Assembly: GCA_017518705.1 (NCBI GenBank)
Contig: JAFWUC010000052.1
Location: 1 to 15,528, forward strand
Source of the DNA: Clostridia bacterium
GTDB taxonomy: Bacteria > Bacillota_A > Clostridia > Christensenellales > Aristaeellaceae
Reading direction: 5' to 3'
Length of the DNA: 15,528 nucleotides
The notes below the pieces were generated by a model. The model did not search any database and was not told the DNA's origin. It saw only the letters and a program-made list of their open reading frames with translations. A program made the translations under genes and the position numbers. Shown piece after piece: positions 1 through 5,765 of the stretch (the stretch's first letter is position 1; the number at the start of each line of letters is the position of its first letter).

Positions 1-2
1 GC

Positions 3-317
3 CTTTCCGCCGAAGCACAAAAAAGAATTCCGACCTGGTTCGATGAAGGGATTGCTCTGCAGAATGACTACCGGGAGAAATACAGCGAAGCGCAATGGAT
101 CACGCAGACCGACAACGGGGAAAACGCGGTTGCCCTTGAGGATATGGACACCCCGGCAGAGTTTTATGCGGGGGAAGCGGAGGACAGGCGTTTCCGTTAT
201 CTGAACGCGAAGTATGAGCTCGATGTATGGATGACAGCACACGGACAGCATGGTTTATTGGAATTACTTGATAGGCTCAATGGTGGAGCAGATTTCATCA
301 CTGCGTATGAAGGTTAA
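3..317 (+). CDS. C-terminal part of a gluzincin-like (peptidase MA-type) metallopeptidase, 5' end outside the window
   Basis: An open frame enters from the left edge and ends at TAA 315-317, giving 104 residues. Near its start it reads PTWFDEGIA (visible residues 10-18). This resembles the segment of gluzincin peptidases in which the Glu of a W-x-x-E-G-x-A pattern is the third zinc ligand, downstream of HExxH. The HExxH itself would lie outside the window, so activity cannot be judged. The remaining residues are hydrophilic and probably helical, with no membrane segment. A strong intrinsic terminator follows 34 bases after the stop, so this is the last gene of its transcription unit and is not part of the B12 operon. 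The frame is certain; the family call rests on one short motif. Confidence 0.5.
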   Translation, partial: LSAEAQKRIPTWFDEGIALQNDYREKYSEAQWITQTDNGENAVALEDMDTPAEFYAGEAEDRRFRYLNAKYELDVWMTAHGQHGLLELLDRLNGGADFITAYEG

Positions 318-350
318 ATTCCAGATTTTCGAGATGAATATGATCCACTG

Positions 351-376
351 AGCGTCTCTTCGGAGGCGCTTTCTTT
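351..376 (+). terminator. Intrinsic terminator with a TTCG tetraloop
   Basis: Bases 351-358 pair with 363-370 (8 bp, including one G-T wobble) around the loop TTCG (359-362), and TTTCTTT follows (370-376). A tetraloop-capped GC stem with a T-rich tail is the standard rho-independent form. It closes the transcription unit of the peptidase gene that ends at 317 and shields the downstream sequence from read-through. Confidence 0.8.
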
Positions 377-393
377 ATACCCTTCGGGAGGAG

Positions 394-804
394 GTGACCG
401 CCCACGATCTGCATTATGAAGCCAACGAAACAGACTGGCATGGCAATGGCCTGTGCATCCTCCAGCCTTCCTCCTGCACGGTATCGGAGATTGCGGGCGG
501 CGACTTTGGCCTGACGCTGATCCATGCCATCACGGAAGATCTCCGTTGGAAGGAGCTGCAGGAAGAGCGGATCATCAAAGCGCCGGTCCCGGCCTATAAG
601 CCGCTGGAGGATGACGGCACGGTCATTGTCCCGGCTGAACAGGCGACGGAGCAGTGCTTCCGCATCTATTCCGTCAGCGTTGACACAGCCAATCATGAGG
701 TTACCGTGGAGGCGCGGCATATCAGCTACGACTTCATCTGGAAAAGCCTGATGGCCGGAAACCTTTTATTCTCGGGTGTTTTCGGGCAAATGAAAGGACG
801 CTGA
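394..804 (+). pseudogene. Remnant of a phage minor structural / tail protein
   Basis: The frame opens at GTG 394, behind a GGGAGGAGG stretch, and encodes 136 residues. The text resembles the N-terminal domain of phage minor structural (tail endopeptidase/tail spike) proteins: D-W-x-G-N-G-L near residues 14-20, then ERIIKAPVPAY around residues 58-68 and an EARHISYDF segment near residues 106-114. Those proteins are usually several hundred residues long and continue beyond the YDF segment. Here the match fades at about 750 and a stop follows at 802-804. The usual N-terminal lead-in also looks missing or replaced. I read it as a broken prophage fragment with no surviving phage neighbours in the window. 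The family call comes from pattern recognition, not a search. Confidence 0.55.
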
Positions 805-823
805 CATCGTATAAATATCAGCG
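799..823 (-). terminator. Weak stem-loop just beyond the tRNA fragment, possibly its original terminator
   Basis: CGCTGA (799-804) pairs with TCAGCG (818-823), with extra A-T pairs inside around an AT-rich loop. Read on the minus strand, the stem lies about 12 bases past the 3' end of the tRNA fragment and is followed by a loose T-rich stretch (TCCTTTCATTT). It could therefore have terminated the original tRNA transcript. On the plus strand it overlaps the stop of the phage remnant and has no good T tract. Confidence 0.35.
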
Positions 824-834
824 CCCTTAGGTGA

Positions 835-886
835 TGGTCGCAACAGGACTCGAACCTGTGACCCCCGCGATGTGAACACGGTGCTC
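835..886 (-). tRNA. 3' fragment of tRNA-Val (anticodon CAC), 5' third missing
   Basis: On the minus strand these 52 bases fold as the 3' part of a tRNA. The D-stem 3' strand GAGC is at 886-883 and base 26 (A) is at 882. The anticodon arm CCGTG-TTCACAT-CGCGG (881-865) has all five pairs possible and anticodon CAC at 874-872. A 5-base variable loop follows, then T-arm ACAGG-TTCGAGT-CCTGT (859-843), acceptor strand TGCGACC (842-836) and discriminator A (835). No acceptor partner (GGTCGCA) or D-loop lies beyond 886, so the gene is incomplete and cannot give a working tRNA. CCA is not encoded. A partial 3' tRNA copy is typical of the distal attachment site of an element that integrates into a tRNA gene. 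Confidence 0.8.
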
Positions 887-892
887 ACATCT
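870..892. repeat. Imperfect palindrome spanning the tRNA anticodon loop and D-stem; candidate recombination core
   Basis: The 23 bases around the anticodon loop form an inverted repeat with 11-base arms and a single mismatch, centred near 880. It begins with GATGTGA and ends with TCACATC. Its right arm lies partly outside the tRNA-like sequence, so the symmetry is not explained by the tRNA fold alone. Tyrosine recombinases that target tRNA genes often use symmetric arm and anticodon-loop sequences as core sites. The role is inferred. Confidence 0.4.
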
Positions 893-1105
893 GCATGTAG
901 TGTATTACAAAAGATAAATATAAGTAATCAAACTGCAGAATGCATTAATATGCCTGCAGATCAAAAGCACCGTCTACCGTCAGCATAACGGGATTTATCA
1001 TGTATCGGGTTTATGCTGATATATATCAGAATCAGCTGGAGGTATGGCCGGAATTATAAGGTGAGAGAGACATTGTAAGGAGACGAAACTATGTGTCTAC
1101 ATCGA
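887..1105. other. AT-rich intergenic stretch with short palindromes, no gene seen
   Basis: This stretch is visibly AT-richer than its surroundings and has no convincing reading frame. It holds CAGCATAA (981-988) repeated inverted as TTATGCTG (1011-1018), and a perfect 14-base palindrome CTGATATATATCAG (1016-1029). The ten bases CTGATATATA (1016-1025) recur at 1123-1132, across the -10 of the operon promoter. Two CTGCAG sites lie within about 30 bases near 945-970. These could be protein-binding sites, integrase arm sites or relics of the left junction; nothing here decides between them. Confidence 0.4.
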
Positions 1106-1134
1106 TTGACATTTCGTGCGATCTGATATATACT
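1106..1134 (+). promoter_or_regulatory. Consensus sigma-70/sigma-A promoter of the B12 operon
   Basis: A perfect -35 box TTGACA (1106-1111) is separated by exactly 17 bases from a -10 box TATACT (1129-1134), one base from consensus. Transcription should start at about 1141, some 20 bases before the riboswitch aptamer. A promoter this strong suits an operon whose expression is set by premature termination rather than by initiation. Confidence 0.85.
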
Positions 1135-1157
1135 AAAACAGCACAATCATATACGCA

Positions 1158-1335
1158 GTTCAGGTGTCCGGGGGCGCATGCCGCCCGGGTGAAAAGGGAA
1201 GCCGGTGCAAGTCCGGCGCAACAGCCATTACTGTGATTGGCTAAGGTCTGCGCATACGCCATTGAGCCATGCTTGAGAAGGCGCGCGGGCCGTGGGTAAA
1301 GCCGAGCCATAAGCCAGGAGACCTGCCGGAACTGT
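1158..1335 (+). ncRNA. Cobalamin (adenosylcobalamin-type) riboswitch aptamer
   Basis: The leader carries the conserved blocks of the cobalamin riboswitch in order: the 5' CAGGTG segment (1161-1166), a GC hairpin, GAAAAGGGAAGCCGGTG (1191-1207) with its pairing partner GTCCGGC, ACTGTGA (1230-1236), a long peripheral extension, and the B12 box AGCCAGGAGACCTGCC (1312-1327). It lies between a strong promoter and an intrinsic terminator, ahead of the transporter genes. Binding of cobalamin should lower transcription of the operon. The 3' boundary is approximate because the segment after the B12 box probably takes part in the switching helices. Confidence 0.93.
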
Positions 1336-1383
1336 CAGAGGCATTGATTTCTTGGGCAGGGGAGAAGGACAGCCGCAGAGCCG

Positions 1384-1401
1384 GGGCTCATTCAAGAGCC
1401 C
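1384..1401 (+). other. Short hairpin in the riboswitch expression platform
   Basis: GGGCTC (1384-1389) pairs with GAGCCC (1396-1401) around a 6-base loop, between the aptamer and the terminator. It has no T tract, so it is not a terminator. It may help fold the expression platform or hold the antiterminator and terminator strands apart. Confidence 0.4.
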
Positions 1402-1421
1402 GTATTATGCTTTGTTTGCGT

Positions 1422-1452
1422 CCAATTCCGTACGGAATTGGGATTTTTCTTT
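1422..1452 (+). terminator. Riboswitch-controlled intrinsic terminator
   Basis: The perfect palindrome CCAATTCCGTACGGAATTGG (1422-1441) folds as an 8-bp stem with a GTAC loop. It is followed by GATTTTTCTTT (1442-1452). It lies about 95 bases past the B12 box and 43 bases before the first start codon. It is the natural OFF element of the riboswitch, forming when cobalamin is bound. Confidence 0.88.
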
Positions 1453-1494
1453 AGCTTGCCCGGAAAAATAAACTTCATAACGGAGGCATTCCCG

Positions 1495-2604
1495 ATGAAA
1501 CGTTTCCCGGCGGCGCTTATCCTCATCATCGCGCTCATCCTTACCTGTCTGCCTGTGTCGGCGGAGACCGCGGGTCTCACCGTCACCGGTTCACTGGAAC
1601 TTGAATACGCCAACCAGTTCAGCGTGGACTTCTGCGAGGGCGGCTACAGCCTTATCACCATAAGCGACGGCGCGCGCTTTCTGACCGTTCCCGAAGGCGC
1701 CGAGGCCCCCGAAGGTCTGCCCGAGGATATAGTCACCCTGCAGCTGCCGCTTGACAACCTGCTCATTTCTTCCACGCCCACTGTGTCGCTCATAAACGCC
1801 ATCGGCGCGCTAGACACCGTCGCCACCACCACTCAGGAATACGACGGCTGGTACATCGACGAAGTGAAGGCGGCCATGGATGCGGGCAAGCTCGCCTACA
1901 TCGGCAGCTACAAAGCCCCCGACTTTGAGGCGCTCACCGCCAACAAGCCCCCGTTTGCCGTGTTCTCCACCATGCTGGACAGCGTGCCCGAGGTGGCCGA
2001 CAAGCTCAAGGAGATCGGCATCCCCTACATGCGCGACTGCTCCACTTACGAAAACCATCCCCTGGGCCGCATGGAGTGGATCAAGCTCTACGGCGTACTT
2101 TTGGGCAGGGAAGAGGAAGCCCAGGCGCATTTTGACGCCCAGAAGGCGCTGATCGACGCCATACCCGAAGGTTCCACCGGCAAGACCGTGGCCATGTTCT
2201 ACATCACTTCCAAAGGAGACCTGTACACCCGCCGCGCCGGCGACTACATGGTCAAGATGCTTGAAATGGCGGGCGGCGAGTATGTGCTTCCCGACCTGGC
2301 TCCCGAAAAGAGCGGTACCCAGAAGATAGAGGCCGAGGAATTCTACATCGGCGCGGGCGAAGCCGACTATATCGTTTACATCTGGTCCATGGGCGGCAAA
2401 CCTGCCACCATGGAGGAGTTCCTGGCCCGCAGTTCCATCCTCGCGGACTTCAAGGCTGTAAAGGAAGGCAACGTGTGGTTCACCACTCCCGATTACTTCC
2501 AGATCTCCCACACTCTGGGTTCAATGATCGCGGACTTCAACAAGATGCTCCTTAACGACGATCCCTCCGTGACCGAGTTCACCTACCTGTTCAAGCTTTC
2601 ATGA
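1495..2604 (+). CDS. Secreted ABC-transporter substrate-binding protein (BtuF/FepB-like)
   Basis: This 369-residue protein is the likely extracellular receptor of the permease and ATPase that follow. The start is ATG 1495, preceded by CGGAGG at 1481-1486; an in-frame upstream TTG (1438) falls inside the terminator and is rejected. Residues 1-23 form a signal peptide (basic start, hydrophobic core, VSA before Glu24). The single Cys18 is preceded by Thr, so the lipobox is poor. The rest has the two-lobe layout of iron/B12 binding proteins; the segment HPLGRMEWIKLYG (188-200) is shared almost exactly with the protein at 6650-8068. The stop overlaps the permease start by 4 bases. ATC, GAG and AAG codons dominate, unlike the ATA-rich permease, suggesting high expression. 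Cargo is unknown: cobalt complex, corrinoid, haem or siderophore are all possible, with the riboswitch favouring a B12-linked cargo. Confidence 0.8.
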   Translation: MKRFPAALILIIALILTCLPVSAETAGLTVTGSLELEYANQFSVDFCEGGYSLITISDGARFLTVPEGAEAPEGLPEDIVTLQLPLDNLLISSTPTVSLINAIGALDTVATTTQEYDGWYIDEVKAAMDAGKLAYIGSYKAPDFEALTANKPPFAVFSTMLDSVPEVADKLKEIGIPYMRDCSTYENHPLGRMEWIKLYGVLLGREEEAQAHFDAQKALIDAIPEGSTGKTVAMFYITSKGDLYTRRAGDYMVKMLEMAGGEYVLPDLAPEKSGTQKIEAEEFYIGAGEADYIVYIWSMGGKPATMEEFLARSSILADFKAVKEGNVWFTTPDYFQISHTLGSMIADFNKMLLNDDPSVTEFTYLFKLS

Positions 2605-3632
2605 CAAAACAGCTGACGGCGTTCAGGGCTGCCCTGGTGTTCGCGCTGCTGGGTGTCGCTTTCGCGGTGATACTCGTGCTCAACGTGAACACCGGCAGCG
2701 TGTCCATAGCGCCCGGAGAAATACTCAGAATAGTTTTGAACGGCAAGTCCGACGGGTCTTCCATAGGCAACGTGATATGGAAGATCCGTCTTCCGCGGCT
2801 TTTGGCCGCGGCGGTGCTGGGCGGCGCGCTGTCCGTGTCCGGCTTTCTGCTGCAAACGTTTTTCCGCAACCCGATAGCCGGGCCGTACGTGCTGGGCATA
2901 TCCTCGGGAGCCAAGCTGTTCGTGGGCATAATGATGGTATACGTGCTTAAGTACGTGTCCAGCGTGCCCTTCTGGGCGGTGATGGCCGCGGCGTTCGGCG
3001 GCTCGATGCTGGTGACGCTGTTCGTGCTTTTGTTCGCCCGGCGGGTCAGGAGCATGGCAGCGCTGCTGGTGATCGGCATCATGATAGGCAGCATCTGCAC
3101 GGCGATAACGGATTTCTTTATCACCTTTGCGGACGAAGCCAATGTGGCGAACCTGCACTACTGGTCCATGGGCAGCTTTTCGGCGGTAGCCTGGCCCAAC
3201 CTGCATGTGATATCCGCCGTAGTGTTTGCCGCACTCGCGCTGAGTTTTCTTTTGTCGAAGCCTATTTCCGCCTACCGGCTGGGGGAAAACTATGCCCGCA
3301 GCATGGGCGTGAACGTCAAGCTTTTCCGCGTGGCGCTGATCGGTCTGAGCAGCGTGCTGTCCGCCTGTGTGACGGCGCTGTCCGGGCCGATCTCCTTTGT
3401 GGGCGTCGCGGTGCCTCATATGACCAAGCTGCTGTTCGGCACGTCCAAGCCCTCGCTCATAATCCCCGGCTCGTTTCTGCTGGGCGGCGTGTTCTGCATG
3501 GGCTGCGACCTGATCGCCCGCACCGCCTTCGCGCCGTCGGAACTCGCCATAAGCACCGTCACGGCGGTGTTCGGCGCGCCGGTGGTGATCGCGCTTATGA
3601 TAAGCAGGCAGAGGAGGCGCACAGATGGCTGA
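2601..3632 (+). CDS. ABC-transporter permease, FecCD/BtuC family
   Basis: This 343-residue integral membrane protein forms the channel for uptake of metal chelates or corrinoids. It is hydrophobic throughout, with about nine or ten likely membrane segments as in BtuC. The family signature is clear: RLPRLLAAAVLGGALSVSG (63-81), then QTFFRNPIAGPYVLGISSGA (85-104). A second conserved stretch, SGPISFVGVAVPH, lies toward the C-terminus. It starts at ATG 2601 inside the stop of the binding-protein gene (ATGA overlap) and overlaps the ATPase gene by 8 bases, so the three are translationally coupled. Length is normal for the family. FecCD, BtuC and HmuU proteins cannot be told apart by eye, so the cargo stays open. 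Confidence 0.9.
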   Translation: MTKQLTAFRAALVFALLGVAFAVILVLNVNTGSVSIAPGEILRIVLNGKSDGSSIGNVIWKIRLPRLLAAAVLGGALSVSGFLLQTFFRNPIAGPYVLGISSGAKLFVGIMMVYVLKYVSSVPFWAVMAAAFGGSMLVTLFVLLFARRVRSMAALLVIGIMIGSICTAITDFFITFADEANVANLHYWSMGSFSAVAWPNLHVISAVVFAALALSFLLSKPISAYRLGENYARSMGVNVKLFRVALIGLSSVLSACVTALSGPISFVGVAVPHMTKLLFGTSKPSLIIPGSFLLGGVFCMGCDLIARTAFAPSELAISTVTAVFGAPVVIALMISRQRRRTDG

Positions 3633-4734
3633 CACTGCCGTGTTCGAGACCCGCGGGCTCGGTGTGGGCTACCGTGGCAAGGCGATAATAAACGATATAG
3701 ACATATGCCTGGACCGGGGCCAGATACTGGCGTTGATCGGTCCGAACGGCGCGGGCAAGTCCACCATACTCAAAACGGTGACGGGACAGCTGCCCGCAAT
3801 TTCCGGGGAAACGCTCATAGAGGGGCGGGAACTGGAAAAGTGGCCCCGGAGCGAGCTGGCCAAAAAGCTGGCGGTGGTGCTCACCGAGCGGGTGCAGCCC
3901 GAAATGATGAGCTGCTTCGAGGTGGCTGCAATGGGGCGCTATCCGTACACGGGGCGGTTCGGCGCCCTGACCGCGGAAGACAAGGCCATCGTGCGGGACA
4001 CGCTAAAGCGAGTCAGGGCGGACGACATCGCCGAGCGGGACTTTTCCCAGATCAGCGACGGGCAGAGGCAGCGGGTGCTTTTGGCCCGGGCGCTGTGCCA
4101 GCAGCCGGAGGTACTGGTGCTGGACGAGCCTACTTCCTTCCTGGACATACGCAACAAGATCGAACTGCTGGATATACTGCTTGAGACCGCGAGGGAAAAC
4201 CGGACGACGGTCATCCTTTCCCTGCACGAAATTGATCTGGCCGAAAAGGTGTCGGATCTGGTCATGTGCGTCAGGGGAGACCATGCCGAGGCGCCCGACA
4301 TTCCCGAAAGGGTGTTCACAGACGCCCACATAAAAGAACTGTACGGGCTGACCCGGGGCAGTTATCTGGTGAGCCGCGGCAGCGTGGAACTGGTGAAAGC
4401 CGAAGGCGCGCCCAGGGTGTTCGTGCTGGGCGGCGGAGGCAAAGGCTTAAATCACTACCGCGAGCTCCAGAAAAGGCGCATACCTTTCGCGGCGGGTCTG
4501 CTGTATGAGAACGACATGGAGTATGAGGTCGCCGCGGCGCTTGCCCAGACGGTGGTGAGCTGTCCCGGGTTCGATGCCGTGCCCGGGGAAGCCGTCAAGC
4601 GGGCTGAAGAGGTGATGCTTTCCTGTGAAGCCGTACTGGCCGCATCCGCAGCCGGCGAAGCGAACCGGGAGCTTTATGAAACCGCCCGGCAGCATAACAT
4701 GAATATTGTGTTCTCCGCGGGAGAACTGCAATAG
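3625..4734 (+). CDS. ABC-transporter ATPase, FepC/BtuD type, with a C-terminal extension
   Basis: This 369-residue cytoplasmic protein powers the importer. Walker A is GPNGAGKST (39-47), the Q-loop region is near residues 86-92, the signature is ISDGQRQR (143-150), Walker B is VLVLDEP (163-169) and the switch His is H201. Typical FepC/BtuD proteins end near residue 250. This one continues for about 105 residues, beginning PRVFVLGGGGKG (263-274), with a predicted alternating strand-helix layout. The glycine-rich start looks like a small nucleotide- or ligand-binding fold, possibly a regulatory domain. I recall similar tails on ATPases of this type in other anaerobes but know no function for them. 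The signature reads SDGQ rather than SGGQ, which is within the variation of this subfamily. The gene overlaps the permease gene by 8 bases. Confidence 0.88.
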   Translation: MADTAVFETRGLGVGYRGKAIINDIDICLDRGQILALIGPNGAGKSTILKTVTGQLPAISGETLIEGRELEKWPRSELAKKLAVVLTERVQPEMMSCFEVAAMGRYPYTGRFGALTAEDKAIVRDTLKRVRADDIAERDFSQISDGQRQRVLLARALCQQPEVLVLDEPTSFLDIRNKIELLDILLETARENRTTVILSLHEIDLAEKVSDLVMCVRGDHAEAPDIPERVFTDAHIKELYGLTRGSYLVSRGSVELVKAEGAPRVFVLGGGGKGLNHYRELQKRRIPFAAGLLYENDMEYEVAAALAQTVVSCPGFDAVPGEAVKRAEEVMLSCEAVLAASAAGEANRELYETARQHNMNIVFSAGELQ

Positions 4735-4757
4735 AATAATAACTGGAGGGAAAACAC

Positions 4758-5681
4758 ATGAACAAACTGTTGGCGATCCTGCTGGCGTTCGTGCTGCTGC
4801 TCGGCTGCGCGTGGGCCGAGGAAGAGGACGAAGAGAACTACGAGACCGGCGACGCCACTCTGGATCTGGTGCGCAACGAGGACGAGATCGGCGAGAAGGA
4901 ACTGCTGGTAGTATCCTTCGGCACCAGCTTTAACGACAGCCGCCGCCTGACGATCGGCGGCATCGAGGCGGCTATCGACGAAGCCGTGGAAGCCTTCGCC
5001 GTAAGGCGCGCGTTCACTGCCCAGATAATCATAGACCACGTGGAGAGGCGCGACGGCATCCACATCGACAACATGAAAGAAGCGCTGGACCGCGCCGTTG
5101 CCAATGGCGTCAAGATCCTGGTCGTGCAGCCCACTCACCTTATGCACGGTTTTGAGTACGACGAGCTGGTTGAGGAGCTGGCGGGTTATGCCGACGCCTT
5201 CGAACAGATCGCGGTCTCCGAGCCTCTGCTCACCACCGATGAAGACTTTGATCGCGTGGCGGACATCATGATCGATATCATCAAGGATTATGACGACGGC
5301 AAGACCGCCATCGTTTACATGGGCCACGGCACCGAGCATGAGTACAACAAGATCTACGCTCAGATGCAGGACGTGCTGGCGGAGAAGGGCGCCGCGAACT
5401 ATTATATCGGCACCGTGGAAGCCGAGCCTTCCGTAGACACGGTACTTGAGGCGATCAAGGACAAGGGCTACACCAGGGTCGTGCTCAGGGACATGATGGT
5501 CGTGTGCGGCGACCACGCCAACAACGACATGGCGGGCGACGAAGAGGATTCCTGGAAGTCCATCTTCACTGCCGCGGGCTATGAAGTGGAGTGCGTGCTG
5601 GAAGGGCTGGGCCAGGTGCCCGCCATCCAGCAGATCTACGTGGAGCACGCGCTGGAAGCCATTGCCGCAATTGCCGAATAA
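4758..5681 (+). CDS. cbiK: CbiK-type sirohydrochlorin cobaltochelatase with a lipoprotein export signal
   Basis: CbiK inserts Co2+ into sirohydrochlorin, the first committed step of the anaerobic B12 route. The 307-residue protein starts at ATG 4758 behind GGAGGG (4745-4750). Residues 1-16 are a hydrophobic signal ending in the lipobox LLGC with Cys17, followed by a strongly acidic linker (about 20-46). The chelatase domain spans about 47-307: LLVVSFGTSF (49-58), MGHGTEHEYN with His190, GTVEAEPS with Glu221, and GDHANNDMAG with His253. These match the His/Glu/His metal ligands of CbiK. CbiK is normally cytoplasmic; an exported version (CbiK-P) is known in Desulfovibrio vulgaris. Its place after an importer and before NEAT-like and binding-protein genes suggests an extracytoplasmic role in metal or tetrapyrrole handling. 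Codon use is strongly biased (ATC, GAG), like the first binding protein. The family call is firm; the role of the exported form is open. Confidence 0.9.
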   Translation: MNKLLAILLAFVLLLGCAWAEEEDEENYETGDATLDLVRNEDEIGEKELLVVSFGTSFNDSRRLTIGGIEAAIDEAVEAFAVRRAFTAQIIIDHVERRDGIHIDNMKEALDRAVANGVKILVVQPTHLMHGFEYDELVEELAGYADAFEQIAVSEPLLTTDEDFDRVADIMIDIIKDYDDGKTAIVYMGHGTEHEYNKIYAQMQDVLAEKGAANYYIGTVEAEPSVDTVLEAIKDKGYTRVVLRDMMVVCGDHANNDMAGDEEDSWKSIFTAAGYEVECVLEGLGQVPAIQQIYVEHALEAIAAIAE

Positions 5682-5701
5682 TCATATAGGGAACGATCCG
5701 C

Positions 5702-5723
5702 GGGGCGGCCCTTGTGTCGCCCC
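5702..5723 (+). other. GC-rich hairpin between cbiK and the lipoprotein gene
   Basis: GGGGCGGC (5702-5709) pairs with GTCGCCCC (5716-5723), one pair being a wobble, around a 6-base loop. Only two T's follow, so it is a poor terminator. It sits in the longest gap within the module (84 bases between cbiK and the next start). It could stabilise the 3' end of the upstream mRNA or lower expression downstream. Confidence 0.4.
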
Positions 5724-5765
5724 TTCACGAGGCTGTATGGCCCCGATACGGGAGGATGAGTGTGT

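Noticed and set aside
835..886. A complete, functional tRNA gene
   Set aside because: The 5' acceptor strand and most of the D-arm are absent beyond 886, and no complementary acceptor sequence lies close by.
1269..1454. Small plus-strand open frame across the riboswitch
   Set aside because: It runs through the conserved B12 box and terminator hairpin, so the sequence is explained by RNA structure.
1810..2511. Minus-strand open frame opposite the first binding protein
   Set aside because: It has no start signal of its own, and its composition mirrors the strongly biased plus-strand gene.
2583..3635. Long minus-strand open frame opposite the permease gene
   Set aside because: It is the antisense shadow of a GC-rich membrane-protein gene. 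Its translation is low-complexity (His, Arg, Gln rich), has no ribosome site and matches no family.
4674..5648. Minus-strand open frame of more than 300 codons opposite cbiK
   Set aside because: The plus strand encodes an unmistakable CbiK with all metal ligands; the antisense frame is a by-product of its codon bias.
5702..5723. Intrinsic terminator ending the transporter-cbiK transcript
   Set aside because: The stem is good but only two T's follow, so it is reported only as a hairpin.
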